Positions 44,885 to 53,983 of a DNA stretch of 64,000 bases are shown one piece after another. Made by a program: the position numbers and the translations under genes. Source of the stretch: Methylobacillus gramineus (GTDB taxonomy: Bacteria > Pseudomonadota > Gammaproteobacteria > Burkholderiales > Methylophilaceae); contig NZ_JAJAVE010000001.1 in the NCBI RefSeq assembly GCF_020532675.1, positions 992,001 through 1,056,000 on the forward strand, in the 5' to 3' direction. Positions within the stretch are counted from its first letter, which is position 1; each line of letters starts with the position of its first letter. The notes under the pieces were generated by a model that saw only the letters and a list, made by a program, of their open reading frames with translations, ran no database searches and was not told where the DNA came from.

Positions 44885-45472
44885 TCAATATCGATTTAAT
44901 TTTCTCTGTGGATCAATTCGCCTCACCCAAGGTCTATAGGTAGGCTTACCATTTACTTCTTTACTAGCTTTCTTTTCTAACGATAAATATTTGATGCCTG
45001 GTGGCGGGATACCTTCGTATAGCATATTGACGTCATAAATAGATTCCGGCACTTGCTCAAAAGGAATTTGCACCCACATTTGCTTCTCCCAACGATAGGC
45101 AACAAATGGAGGATCCGGTTTCTCGTATAACTCATATTCACGCCCAGTAGGTGGAAATCCCACGATATATAAATCTCCCTGATCCACGTTGATCACCCGA
45201 GCCTTTAAATGCTCATGCCAGGTAATAGGCTGATCGCTGAAGTCGGGCAGGTTAATCGTGAGCCAGGTTTCCCTGGCAATACACGCCACTTGTTCCTTGC
45301 CGGTGTAGCCGCTGCTGCATTTTTTCTTTTGCGTCACGACGATGACACGACCATCATTGAGCTGTACTTCTTCCTGCCATTCTCGATAGCCTTCATGAAG
45401 CAATCCTAAGCATCCAGATAACGTAAATAACAAGGTCAATATCCCAATATTTTTTAAAGTTTTTTCTTTCAC
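44885..45472 (-). CDS. Unrecognised lipoprotein in the type I secretion operon
   Basis: 195 residues. The N-terminus MKEKTLKNIGILTLLFTLSGC ends in a lipobox (LSGC, cysteine 21), so the protein should be lipid-anchored. The rest is rich in aromatic and charged residues with a cysteine pair (KKKCSSGYTGKEQVACIARETW) that could form a disulfide, and a YRPWVRRIDPQRKLN tail. I do not recognise a family. It lies 13 bases after the ABC transporter stop and 23 bases before the RTX start, so it must be co-transcribed. Possible jobs are a lipase chaperone, an immunity-like protein protecting the producer, or a surface tether; none is shown by sequence. Confidence 0.72.
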   Translation of the reverse strand: MKEKTLKNIGILTLLFTLSGCLGLLHEGYREWQEEVQLNDGRVIVVTQKKKCSSGYTGKEQVACIARETWLTINLPDFSDQPITWHEHLKARVINVDQGDLYIVGFPPTGREYELYEKPDPPFVAYRWEKQMWVQIPFEQVPESIYDVNMLYEGIPPPGIKYLSLEKKASKEVNGKPTYRPWVRRIDPQRKLNRY

Positions 45473-45485
45473 AGTTGATAACCTT

Positions 45486-47648
45486 TTATCGTTGAGATTC
45501 AGTCATTGCATTGTCTTGCAAGGTTTCTGCATTCTCCTTGCCCAGTAATATCGCCTCATCCACCTGCAATGCCTTTGGCAGTTGGTGGGTGATGAAGATG
45601 ATGGTGACCTTGCCCTTGAGCCGATTGATGGTCTGTGCGAATTGTTCTGCAGTGTGCGGATCGAGGTTGGAGACAGCTTCATCAAAGACGAGGATGCGAG
45701 GTTGCCTGAGTAGGGCCCTGGCAATGGCGATGCGTTGTTTCTGGCCGCCCGAGAGGCCGGTGCCGTGTTCGCCAATCTGGGTGTTGTAGGCTTCGGGGAG
45801 CTTTTCGATGGTGTCGTGAATGCCTGCGAGTTGGCAGGCCTGGATGATTTGCTCGAAGCTGGCATGCGGATTGGCTAGGGTGAAATTTTCGTAGAGGGTA
45901 CCGGAGAACAAGGTGGTTTCCTGCGGCACGACACCGAAGTGGTGACGGAGCTCATTGGCGCTGAGGTGGCGGATGTCCTTGCCATCCAGGGTGATGTTGC
46001 CTTCCTGGGGTTGCTGAAAGCCGAGCATGAGTTTGGCAAGGGTGCTTTTGCCGCAACCGGAGGGCCCCATGATGACGGTGCATTTGTTGGGCTTGATGAT
46101 GAGGTTGAGGTTACGGTAGAGCCAGGGGTGGTGTTCGCTGTAGCGGAAGCCGAGATCGTTGAACTGGATCAGGCCGGACTGGCTGCCCAGACGCTTGGGG
46201 ATGAGGGAGTAAGGTTCGGTGGGGGCATCCATGAGGTCACCCAGGCGCTTGACGGCAATATCCGCCTGCTGGAATTCCTGCCACATGCCAACCATTCTCA
46301 ACACTGGGCCGGAAAGCCTACCGGAGAACATCTGGAAGGCGACGAGCATGCCGATGGTGAACTCAGGGTTGTGCATGACGATCCAGGCACCGGCGCAGAG
46401 GATGCTCAGGGTCTGTACCTGGTCCAGGGTGTTGGCGGCGGTGTTGTAGGTGTTGGAAAGTTGCTTTGAATCGAAGGTGCTGGCGAGATAGGCTGCAAGG
46501 TAGTCGCCGTATTGTTTTTCAAGCTGGGGTTCGAGCTGCAGGGACTTGACGGTTTCCATGCCTGATACATATTCGGTCAGGAACGCCTGGTTACGCGCGC
46601 CGAGGAGGAATTGCTGGTTGAGCTTTTTGCGCAGCAAGGGGGTAATCGCCAGGCTCAGGATGGTGATCAGGGTGAGGACGGCCAGGGCGATCAGGGTGAG
46701 CTGCCAGCTATACCAGAACATGATGGCAAGAAAAACGAACAGGAAAGGGAAATCCAGCAGCAAGGTAATGAGGCTGCCTGCGAGGAAATCGCGGATGGTT
46801 TCGATGCCATGCAGCCGTGCCACCAGTGTGCCGGTGGGGCGATGGTCGAAGTAGCGCATGGGCAGGTGCAGCAGATGGCCGAAGACCTTATGCCCAAGAA
46901 CGGCGTCGATGCGGTTACCGGTATGCAACACCAGATATTGCCTGACCCAGCCCATAGCAGCATTGAAGACGAGGAAGATACCCAGGGCCACAGCAATGAC
47001 AATGAGCGTGCTGACAGTATGATGGACGACGACCTTGTCGATGATGACTTGGGTGCAAAGAGGAGTCGCCAACGCCACGACCTGGATGGCAAACGAGGCG
47101 AGCAGGATTTCACGCCAGATTTTTTTGTGCTTGAGCAGTTCCGGGATGAACCACTTGAAGCCGAATTTGGCCGGTTGATGGTTATCATCCGTCAGCGGCT
47201 TTTTCTCCGGAGTCACTAATATCACTTCCCCAGTAAAACGTTGATTGAACTCAACGATGGAAACCGTAACGGGGACGCTGGATTCTGGCAGGAGCAACAG
47301 CACGCGCTCCTGATCCATTTTGAGGACTAGTCCGAGGGAATAGGAAGCTTCTATTAATTCTGAAGCCGGTGAATCGGAGATGGGTGTTTCTAACGGAGAA
47401 TTTGCTACTTGATCGGCGGGTTTTAGGATCACCAATATGGGAAATGATGCAGGATGTAATTCGGCAAGCGGCTTACTGCTGGAATGAGTCTTAAAACCTA
47501 ACTCCTTCAACGTCCGTTGCAAAACAGCATTATCGTAAGGAGGAGTAACTCGCTTTAACAGAAGCTCAGGATCAAAAGGAAGCCGATGCAATTGGCATAT
47601 TGTGCCAATGCCCCACATGAACGCCCCCTGCCCAAGCGCAATGCTCAT
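45486..47648 (-). CDS. Type I secretion ABC transporter (HlyB type)
   Basis: 720 residues. The N-terminal ~130 residues are a C39-peptidase-like domain that lacks the catalytic cysteine context, as in HlyB-type exporters of RTX proteins. A six-segment membrane domain follows (about 160-440). The ATPase domain has Walker A GPSGCGKST (about 527-535), signature LSGGQKQRIAIARALL, Walker B ILVFDEAVSNLD and the switch histidine in IIFITHQLP. It exports the RTX protein encoded downstream. First gene of the operon; start behind GGGAG. The domain shows somewhat higher GC than the RTX core. Confidence 0.93.
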   Translation of the reverse strand: MSIALGQGAFMWGIGTICQLHRLPFDPELLLKRVTPPYDNAVLQRTLKELGFKTHSSSKPLAELHPASFPILVILKPADQVANSPLETPISDSPASELIEASYSLGLVLKMDQERVLLLLPESSVPVTVSIVEFNQRFTGEVILVTPEKKPLTDDNHQPAKFGFKWFIPELLKHKKIWREILLASFAIQVVALATPLCTQVIIDKVVVHHTVSTLIVIAVALGIFLVFNAAMGWVRQYLVLHTGNRIDAVLGHKVFGHLLHLPMRYFDHRPTGTLVARLHGIETIRDFLAGSLITLLLDFPFLFVFLAIMFWYSWQLTLIALAVLTLITILSLAITPLLRKKLNQQFLLGARNQAFLTEYVSGMETVKSLQLEPQLEKQYGDYLAAYLASTFDSKQLSNTYNTAANTLDQVQTLSILCAGAWIVMHNPEFTIGMLVAFQMFSGRLSGPVLRMVGMWQEFQQADIAVKRLGDLMDAPTEPYSLIPKRLGSQSGLIQFNDLGFRYSEHHPWLYRNLNLIIKPNKCTVIMGPSGCGKSTLAKLMLGFQQPQEGNITLDGKDIRHLSANELRHHFGVVPQETTLFSGTLYENFTLANPHASFEQIIQACQLAGIHDTIEKLPEAYNTQIGEHGTGLSGGQKQRIAIARALLRQPRILVFDEAVSNLDPHTAEQFAQTINRLKGKVTIIFITHQLPKALQVDEAILLGKENAETLQDNAMTESQR

Positions 47649-47983
47649 CCGAGCTCCCTGTTTTTTTTATTCTTAGATATTTTTTATTGGTTATTTATTA
47701 CATGAAGCATTTATTAATTTTTACATTTTCAATAAATTTATAGATAGCTATTCTCATTTGCAATAGGAGTTATTCCTAATCACAAATCATTAATAGAAAT
47801 TAATGATTTGTTTCATTGCAACAGACTCAGTGAGGTCATAAAGCAGGCAATACGAATATGCTTCATTTTACTATTCACTACAAAGCATCAACATCACTAT
47901 GTATCAGCACCACTTTCCTGCAGTAATCAATAAAAATTGATAGTTGGCTGGCAACTATGAGTATGCGTTAGCTAGTGCTCAGA
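47649..47983. other. Intergenic region between the secretion operon and pqqE
   Basis: About 335 AT-rich bases with no coding frame. It must hold the promoter of the secretion operon on the minus strand. It contains a perfect 12-bp-arm inverted repeat (47783-47810) and a second, imperfect one (about 47762-47780). I see no classical terminator for pqqE. Confidence 0.5.
47783..47810. repeat. Perfect 12-bp inverted repeat upstream of the secretion operon
   Basis: Arms CAAATCATTAAT (47783-47794) and ATTAATGATTTG (47799-47810) around AGAA, about 135 bases upstream of the ABC transporter start. There is no T-run after it in either direction, so an operator is more likely than a terminator. Confidence 0.6.
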
Positions 47984-49174
47984 TCAAGGTAAAGCGTGAA
48001 ACTCTTCCACCAGTTCCCGGTTTTCGCCTTCTATCAGCTTGCGCGAGTTCTTGTCGTTTCTGAAGAAGATAGGCTGGGCCTGCAAATGCGGTTTTTGTGC
48101 ATTTGCAATTGCCTCGTCTATCAAGTGTCGATGTGGTGATTTGGTGCAAACAGGATCAGCAGCTTCGGCATCCCCTGATAGCAGGAATGCCTGACAACGG
48201 CAGCCCCCCAGGTCTTTTTCTTTTTCATCGCAACTACGGCAAGGCTCCTTCATCCAGTCATCACCGCGGTACTTGTTAAATGCTGGTGATTCTTCCCATA
48301 CCCATTTCAAACCATTTGCCTTGACGTTGGGAAAGGTCATGTCGGGCAGGACACGAGCAGAGTGGCAAGGCAACACATCACCGTTGGCCGTCACGATCAT
48401 GAACACTTCACCCCAGCCATTCATGCATTTCTTGGGGCGCTCAGAAAAATAGTCTGGTACAACAAAATAGATCTTCATCTTGTTACCGACTTTTTTACGG
48501 AATTCGTTGGTGACGGCTTCCGCTTCATCTATCTGTTCTTTAGTGGGCATCAACTGGCTACGATTAACCAGTGACCAGCCGTAATACTGGGTATTCGCCA
48601 GCTCAACAAAGTCAGCCCCCAGTGCTTCCGCCATCTCAAGGATTTCCTTGATGTGCTTGATGTTGTAGCGATGTATCACCACATTGAGCACCATGGGATA
48701 GCCGTGATCCTTGATCATGGCTGCCACTTTTTTCTTCAGTTCAAACGTACGGGTATTGGTAATGAAGTTATTGATCTCTTCAGTGATGTCATGCATGGAA
48801 AGCTGGATATGATCTAACCCACCTTCCTTGAAAGCGCTAATCCGCTTTTCAGTCAAGCCCACTCCAGAAGTGATCAGGTTGGTGTAATAGCCGAGACGAC
48901 CAGCTTCCGCCACGATCTCCTCAATATCATCACGAAGCAGTGGCTCCCCACCGGAAATGCCTAACTGCAACGCTCCGAGTTTGCGCGCATCACGTAAAGC
49001 TTGTATCCACTGTTCGGTACTCAGCTCATTTTTGGTGTGCTTGTCGTAATCAGTCGGGTTGTAGCAGAACGCGCAATGCAGCGGACAGCGATATGTCACC
49101 TCGGCCAACAACCATAAGGGCTGTGTGTTGGTCTTGGAAGCGGCTACGCCGTTGTTTTGAACTTGGGCACTCAT
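47984..49174 (-). CDS. pqqE: PqqA peptide cyclase, radical SAM
   Basis: 396 residues. The radical SAM motif is C30-x3-C34-x2-C37 (RCPLHCAFC), and the C-terminal SPASM region carries the further cysteines (KKCMNGWGE, LPCHSARVL, EPCRSCDEKEKDLGGCRCQAF, DPVCTKS). It forms the carbon-carbon bond between glutamate and tyrosine of PqqA. Last gene of pqqABCDE, 39 bases after pqqD. PQQ serves periplasmic methanol dehydrogenases, which fits the methylotrophic setting. Confidence 0.96.
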   Translation of the reverse strand: MSAQVQNNGVAASKTNTQPLWLLAEVTYRCPLHCAFCYNPTDYDKHTKNELSTEQWIQALRDARKLGALQLGISGGEPLLRDDIEEIVAEAGRLGYYTNLITSGVGLTEKRISAFKEGGLDHIQLSMHDITEEINNFITNTRTFELKKKVAAMIKDHGYPMVLNVVIHRYNIKHIKEILEMAEALGADFVELANTQYYGWSLVNRSQLMPTKEQIDEAEAVTNEFRKKVGNKMKIYFVVPDYFSERPKKCMNGWGEVFMIVTANGDVLPCHSARVLPDMTFPNVKANGLKWVWEESPAFNKYRGDDWMKEPCRSCDEKEKDLGGCRCQAFLLSGDAEAADPVCTKSPHRHLIDEAIANAQKPHLQAQPIFFRNDKNSRKLIEGENRELVEEFHALP

Positions 49175-49213
49175 GGTTTCTGCTCCTTAACGTAATGCAC
49201 CTGCCTCAGGTGC

Positions 49214-49522
49214 CTAGTTACGTTTTTCCAGCCAGGCTTTCTCAATGGCAAGATCCAGCATCGCGATGATGTCAGACTCTAAGTCAGCAACATCAGGAAA
49301 TGCTTGCTGCGTATCACTGACGATTTCACCTACTGTACGTTGACCATCGACACGCTTGATGACTTCGCCTGCCCCGCCATTCAATTTGATCATGCCTTCA
49401 GGAAACAGCAGCACATAGCATTGCTGGGCATCTTCCCACTGAAAGCGATAATGGCGTGCCAGGGCATAAATATCGCCCGTTGCGACGGTAGTCTTATCTT
49501 GGCTGTCTGAGATAGTCGACAT
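49214..49522 (-). CDS. pqqD: PqqA-binding chaperone PqqD
   Basis: 102 residues from the ATG at 49522; the in-frame TTG three codons earlier is less well spaced from AAAGG. The family pattern [44 protein letters not shown] is complete. PqqD is a RiPP recognition element that presents PqqA to PqqE. It overlaps the end of pqqC by 29 bp. Confidence 0.94.
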   Translation of the reverse strand: MSTISDSQDKTTVATGDIYALARHYRFQWEDAQQCYVLLFPEGMIKLNGGAGEVIKRVDGQRTVGEIVSDTQQAFPDVADLESDIIAMLDLAIEKAWLEKRN

Positions 49523-50246
49523 TATGTTCAACCTTTATATCTGTGGATGCCAACATGATTGCATCCGCAATCACCCAAAGTACATCTAGCTTGAACTGGA
49601 GGATATCCAGTGCTTTTTCCTGTAGCTCGCGGCTCTGGCTGAAATAATCCAGCGTAACGGCCAATCCTTGCTCTACATCACGCCGCGCTTCAGTTAACCG
49701 CTTTTTGAAATACACCAGGCCCTCTTCTTTCACCCAAGGATACATGTCGGGCCAGGAGCTGATACGCTGCTGATGGATGTGTGGCGCAAACAGTTCAGTC
49801 AGCGAGGAACAGACTGACTCCTGCCATGGACGTTGCTTGGCAAAATTGACATAGGCATCCACGGCAAAGCGCACACCAGGTGCGACAAATTTAAGTGAAG
49901 TAACATCCTCCCGGTTCAAACCAACGGCTTGACCGAGCTGTATCCATGCCTCGATACCACCTACATTATCTGCATCTCCATCATGGTCGATAATCCGCTG
50001 TATCCAGCCCTTGCGGATTTCCTTGTCTGGGCAGTTGGACATAATGGCCGCATCTTTTTGCGGAATACTAATCTGGTAATAGAAGCGGTTGGCCACCCAG
50101 CACTGCAATTGCTCCCGTGTAAGCTTGCCTTCATACATCATCACATGAAATGGGTGATAGATATGATAACCCCTGCCCTTTTCACGCAGTTGCTGCTCGA
50201 ATTCCTCGCGGGTCCAGGGAGTATTTCCAATAACAGGTGCATTCAT
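49494..50246 (-). CDS. pqqC: Pyrroloquinoline-quinone synthase
   Basis: 250 residues, the normal PqqC length. It carries out the last ring closure and eight-electron oxidation with oxygen. Conserved blocks are [41 protein letters not shown] and [19 protein letters not shown]. It is ten bases downstream of pqqB and overlaps pqqD. Confidence 0.96.
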   Translation of the reverse strand: MNAPVIGNTPWTREEFEQQLREKGRGYHIYHPFHVMMYEGKLTREQLQCWVANRFYYQISIPQKDAAIMSNCPDKEIRKGWIQRIIDHDGDADNVGGIEAWIQLGQAVGLNREDVTSLKFVAPGVRFAVDAYVNFAKQRPWQESVCSSLTELFAPHIHQQRISSWPDMYPWVKEEGLVYFKKRLTEARRDVEQGLAVTLDYFSQSRELQEKALDILQFKLDVLWVIADAIMLASTDIKVEHNVDYLRQPR

Positions 50247-50255
50247 GCTTGGCTC

Positions 50256-51173
50256 CTAGAGAATAATGTCCATGCCATCGTAGGCGACCTCAATACCATG
50301 TTGTGTCAGCTCCGCACGCTCGGCAGAATCTTCACGTAGTATCGGGTTGGTATTGTTGATATGAATCAGCACGCGACGTGCATTGGGGTATCCATCCAGC
50401 ACTTCTATCATGCCACCAGGTCCGGATTGCGGGTTATGTCCGATATCACGAGCCTTTTTGGTCATCAGTCCCATGTCCAGCATTTCGGTATTGGTCCAGA
50501 AGGTTCCATCCACCATGATGCAATCGGCCTGTTCCATCAATGCGGGCAAATGCGGCTCAATCTCACCCAGACCTGGGGCATAGAACGCTTTCTTGCCGTT
50601 TTTAGTATCTTCAATCAATACCCCTATGGTGTCACCAGGGTGTGGATCATTACGATGTGGCGAATAAGGAGGTGCCGCACTTTTGAGCGCAACAGCAGTA
50701 AACCTGAGGTTTGGTGCCCCTGCCACTTCAAACGTGCCTTGACCATCAATGGGCACATCATGGCGGTTAATACCGCAATAATGACCCAGAATATTCAGTA
50801 ATGGATTACCAGTCGTTAAATCCTGGTACACCATATCAGTACAGTAAATCTCGCGCTTGACCTGACCTTCTCTCAACATCAAGAGACCAGTAGTATGATC
50901 AATCTGTGCATCAATCAGCACAATGCCGACGATACCGCTATCGCGGATCGCACGGCCAGGCTGCAATGGGGCGAAGTCCTGAATTTGCTGCAGAATATCG
51001 GGAGAAGTATTGAAGAGAACCCAGTTGACGCCATCACCACTGACACAGATTGAAGACTGTGTACGCTTGCTTGCCTTGATAGTGCCTTTACGCAGACCAT
51101 CACAATTCGGGCAATTACAGTTCCACTGCGGAAAACCGCCACCTGCTGCCGATCCTAAAACATGAATATGCAT
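50256..51173 (-). CDS. pqqB: PQQ biosynthesis protein PqqB (metallo-beta-lactamase fold)
   Basis: 305 residues. The metallo-beta-lactamase fold appears as [20 protein letters not shown] at the N-terminus and [18 protein letters not shown], and [13 protein letters not shown] near the C-terminus. PqqB is a hydroxylase acting on the glutamyl-tyrosine intermediate. A stem-loop separates it from pqqA. Confidence 0.95.
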   Translation of the reverse strand: MHIHVLGSAAGGGFPQWNCNCPNCDGLRKGTIKASKRTQSSICVSGDGVNWVLFNTSPDILQQIQDFAPLQPGRAIRDSGIVGIVLIDAQIDHTTGLLMLREGQVKREIYCTDMVYQDLTTGNPLLNILGHYCGINRHDVPIDGQGTFEVAGAPNLRFTAVALKSAAPPYSPHRNDPHPGDTIGVLIEDTKNGKKAFYAPGLGEIEPHLPALMEQADCIMVDGTFWTNTEMLDMGLMTKKARDIGHNPQSGPGGMIEVLDGYPNARRVLIHINNTNPILREDSAERAELTQHGIEVAYDGMDIIL

Positions 51174-51208
51174 GAAAGCCTTCTCGTTGATTCTTTTGTT
51201 TCAAAAAC

Positions 51209-51236
51209 CAGCCGGGCTACCTGAGTATCCCGGCTG
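51209..51236 (-). terminator. Stem-loop between pqqA and pqqB
   Basis: Perfect 8-bp arms CAGCCGGG (51209-51216) and CCCGGCTG (51229-51236). On the minus strand it is followed by GGTTTTTG, so it may be a partial terminator or RNA stabiliser giving more pqqA than pqqB-E transcript, as reported for other pqq operons. Confidence 0.7.
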
Positions 51237-51243
51237 TTGCGAC

Positions 51244-51315
51244 TTAGCGATTGCAAACGTACATAGTCACTTCAAAACCGAAACGCATTTCTGTTACTTC
51301 TGGCTTGGTCCACAT
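51244..51315 (-). CDS. pqqA: PQQ precursor peptide PqqA
   Basis: A 23-residue peptide: it begins [10 protein letters not shown] and ends YVCNR. Glu15 and Tyr19 in EVTMY are the two residues joined by PqqE to make PQQ. The ATG at 51315 follows a strong GAGGAG seven bases upstream. It is too short for routine gene finding but certain from its sequence and its place ahead of pqqBCDE. Confidence 0.97.
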   Translation of the reverse strand: MWTKPEVTEMRFGFEVTMYVCNR

Positions 51316-51505
51316 GATAAATCTCCTCAAAGTTGATTAAGATTAGAACGCTACATCCTCAAAATAACAAGTCGCTGTAACGTGAATGCATTCTCCTCGT
51401 CACGCGCCTCTGCCAACAGTGCAAAAATACCGAAACTCGCCTCATGATTATCATGAGTCCCTATCGGGCGAATGGCTTTAGACAAGCTTTTCACGGTTTT
51501 TGCCA
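51316..51505. other. Leader and promoter region of pqqA
   Basis: About 190 bases before pqqA, after the hisC terminator. The pqq promoter must lie here; no convincing -35/-10 pair stands out. The open frame at 51351-51614 crosses the hisC terminator and is not considered a gene. Confidence 0.4.
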
Positions 51506-51537
51506 ATAAAAAAGCGCCGTTATATAACGGCGCTTTG
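51506..51537 (-). terminator. Terminator of hisC
   Basis: A perfect 26-base palindrome (51511-51536) with an A-run on its left, i.e. a U-run in the minus-strand transcript, separating hisC from the pqq operon. Confidence 0.92.
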
Positions 51538-51623
51538 ATTTTAACTTTATAGCTAGAGATTAAGGTGTTCAACACTGGCTGGCAGTATGAACGATCACAT
51601 GAGCACAAACCCACCTGCTCAAC

Positions 51624-52742
51624 TTATGATGTGGTCTTGCTTTCTTGCAGTATTTGCCCCAAAACATCAATAAAACGAGAATTCTCAGAGAACAAGCCGA
51701 TACTGACCCGCAGGTAATCAGGCATTTCATAGGCGGCGACAGGCCGCAGAATTATGCCACGCTGTAATAACTGCTGATAAACCACGGCGGCATTATTCAC
51801 TTTGAAGCTGACAAAGTTGCCAAATGAGGGAATGAAACTCAACCCCAGTTCCTGCAATGCCTTGGTGATCTGTACCATTCCCGCCTGATTCAAAGCACGG
51901 GTACGTTCAACAAACTCCTCGTCTGCCAATGCCGCTACTGCAGCAGCCTGTGCCACACTGTTGACATTAAAAGGCTGACGCACGCGGTTCATCAGGTCAG
52001 CAATCTCCTGGGCGGCAATGCCAAAACCAACACGTAACCCTGCCAAACCATACGCTTTGGAAAGCGTGCGAGAAATCAGCAAGTTTTCAAAGTCATTGAG
52101 CCAGCCAATCGCTTCGGATTTCAGGTCGGCATCCAGATACTCGTCATACGCCTCATCCAGCACCACCAATACGTTCTTTGGAACCTGGCCTAAAAACTGA
52201 CGCAAGGCTTGTTTGCCAAGCAACGTCCCGGTTGGGTTATTGGGGTTGGCAATGAAGATAATCCGCGTTTTACCCGTCACCGCCGCCAGCATGGCATCAA
52301 GATCATGACCGAAATCCTTGGCGGGAACAGTCACGCCTGTCGCCCCTGTTGCCTGGGTGACCAAGGCATATACGGCAAATGCATGTTGAGAATAAATGGC
52401 TTCAGTGCCTGGCGTCAGAAACGCACGCGCTGCCAGCTCCAGAATGTCATTGGAACCGTTGCCGAAGACAAGCTGGCCGGGATTCAATCCAAACTTTCTG
52501 CAGACACTATCACGCAAGGCAAAACTATTGCCATCAGGGTATCGGGCAATTTCTTCCAGCGCATCCTGCATGGCTTCATAGGCTTTAGGACTGACGCCGA
52601 GCGGGTTTTCATTAGAAGCCAGCTTGATGATCTGCTCTGGTTGTAAACCCATCTCACGCGCCAGTTCAGTAATGGGCTTGCCTGGCTGGTATGGCGCAAT
52701 AGAACGAATATTGGACGGCGCAAGGTCGCACAGTCTGGTCAC
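51624..52742 (-). CDS. hisC: Histidinol-phosphate aminotransferase
   Basis: 372 residues from a GTG at 52742 behind AAAGGG. PLP-dependent fold-type I aminotransferase: IKLASNENPLGVSPKA (about 40-55), FIANPNNPTGTLL, and the PLP lysine in SRTLSKAYGLAGLRVGFG near residue 228. It acts in histidine synthesis; HisC-like enzymes of the serC-pheA-hisC cluster may also serve phenylalanine and tyrosine formation. tyrA and aroA, which often follow in related genomes, are absent; the pqq operon lies there instead. Confidence 0.92.
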   Translation of the reverse strand: MTRLCDLAPSNIRSIAPYQPGKPITELAREMGLQPEQIIKLASNENPLGVSPKAYEAMQDALEEIARYPDGNSFALRDSVCRKFGLNPGQLVFGNGSNDILELAARAFLTPGTEAIYSQHAFAVYALVTQATGATGVTVPAKDFGHDLDAMLAAVTGKTRIIFIANPNNPTGTLLGKQALRQFLGQVPKNVLVVLDEAYDEYLDADLKSEAIGWLNDFENLLISRTLSKAYGLAGLRVGFGIAAQEIADLMNRVRQPFNVNSVAQAAAVAALADEEFVERTRALNQAGMVQITKALQELGLSFIPSFGNFVSFKVNNAAVVYQQLLQRGIILRPVAAYEMPDYLRVSIGLFSENSRFIDVLGQILQESKTTS

Positions 52743-52754
52743 GATAATACCCTT

Positions 52755-53912
52755 TCAAATAGAATTGACTGCTTGTTTATTCTCACGCTTCGCGTCATAC
52801 ATCGCATGGTCAGAGCGTCTGATCACGTCCACCGCAGTCACGTCGCGATACGGGAACACACATACCCCGATACTGGCTGACAGATCTTTAATTGGCGGCA
52901 GACCATCCAGAATGATGGGAGAGATCAATTGCATGCGCAGTTTTTCCGCCAGCAGCTCTGCCGCTTCTGGTGTCCCAATATCACGCGCCAATACAAAGAA
53001 TTCGTCACCCCCTAGCCGGGCCAATGTATCCGCTTCACGCACGGTGAATTTGAGACGAGTCGCCACCTCTTTCAGCACAACATCGCCAATCAAATGACCA
53101 TAGGTATCATTGATCGGTTTGAAGCGATCCAGATCAATAAACAGGCCAGCACATAATTGATCGTTACGTGTGGAATAATTAATCGCCTGTTCTATCCGAT
53201 CCAGCAGCAATTCGCGATTCGGCAAACCGGTCAGACGATCATGCAAGGCACGCTCATGTTGTCTATGACGTTCGTTGTCCAGGTCTTTCTCGCGCAGGAA
53301 CAGCTCCCGGCTTTGCTTCTCGGCCACATAACTGGCAAATGCCCCCACCATATTGGCGGACAGGATGAATACATCGTAGATCATGAGCTGCAACAAGGGC
53401 AAAGGACGCAACTCAATAAACATGATGTTGAACACAATAAAAAGTAATAGGCCTACCAGGGTGGCATTAAAAAACCTCAAGCCTGAGAAGGTATAACTCC
53501 AGAAGACAATGACAATCAGGCCTGTGTAGTAATAACTGATTGCCGCCAAGGGCATGAAGCTTAATTGCGCCAAAAGTCCGAGACCACTGAACAGCGACAC
53601 CACACCCAGCAGAAACTGGTTGTATTTAACGAACTGTCGGTAAAAAGTCAGGCCGAAAACCGCGAAAAATAGCATCACCACCATGGTGCGGATATACCAG
53701 ACACTGATCACGGCTTCTGGGATGACGAATAAAGGATCCAGCAGGCCATACAGCATGTACATGATGGCACCCACCAACAATGCGACACGCGAATACCTGC
53801 GCAAGCTGGGGATGGCATAAAGCTGGTACAAAGCTTCCAGACGGTCATTCTGGAAATTGAGCGTCCATTTACGTAATGAGGCTGACCACAACAAGTTCTG
53901 GCTGATAGGCAT
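52755..53912 (-). CDS. Membrane-anchored diguanylate cyclase
   Basis: 385 residues. About six hydrophobic segments fill residues 40-210, followed by a short helical linker (SRELFLREKDLDNERHRQHERALHDRLTGLPNR) and a GGDEF domain. The active site GGDEF sits near residue 300 in ARLGGDEFFVLARD, and READ five residues upstream is an RxxD inhibitory site, so the enzyme should make c-di-GMP and be feedback-inhibited. It lies between pheA and hisC. No EAL domain or effector is nearby. c-di-GMP output would suit the Tad pilus and secreted RTX protein, but that link is inference. Confidence 0.92.
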   Translation of the reverse strand: MPISQNLLWSASLRKWTLNFQNDRLEALYQLYAIPSLRRYSRVALLVGAIMYMLYGLLDPLFVIPEAVISVWYIRTMVVMLFFAVFGLTFYRQFVKYNQFLLGVVSLFSGLGLLAQLSFMPLAAISYYYTGLIVIVFWSYTFSGLRFFNATLVGLLLFIVFNIMFIELRPLPLLQLMIYDVFILSANMVGAFASYVAEKQSRELFLREKDLDNERHRQHERALHDRLTGLPNRELLLDRIEQAINYSTRNDQLCAGLFIDLDRFKPINDTYGHLIGDVVLKEVATRLKFTVREADTLARLGGDEFFVLARDIGTPEAAELLAEKLRMQLISPIILDGLPPIKDLSASIGVCVFPYRDVTAVDVIRRSDHAMYDAKRENKQAVNSI

Positions 53913-53983
53913 GCGACCCTCTGAAGAACAAACTCAGCTAATGGGAATGATCAAGAGCAGGAGCCTACTCAAGATTCAAAGTA

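Noticed and set aside
46611-47219. Acidic, glutamine-rich frame opposite the ABC transporter
   Set aside because: Antisense to a clear ABC-transporter gene, with no start signal.
45486-47648. Bacteriocin-processing exporter
   Set aside because: The C39-like domain lacks the catalytic cysteine context, and the cargo is an RTX protein without a double-glycine leader.
51351-51614. 87-codon frame between pqqA and hisC
   Set aside because: It spans the hisC terminator, has no family features and low coding character.
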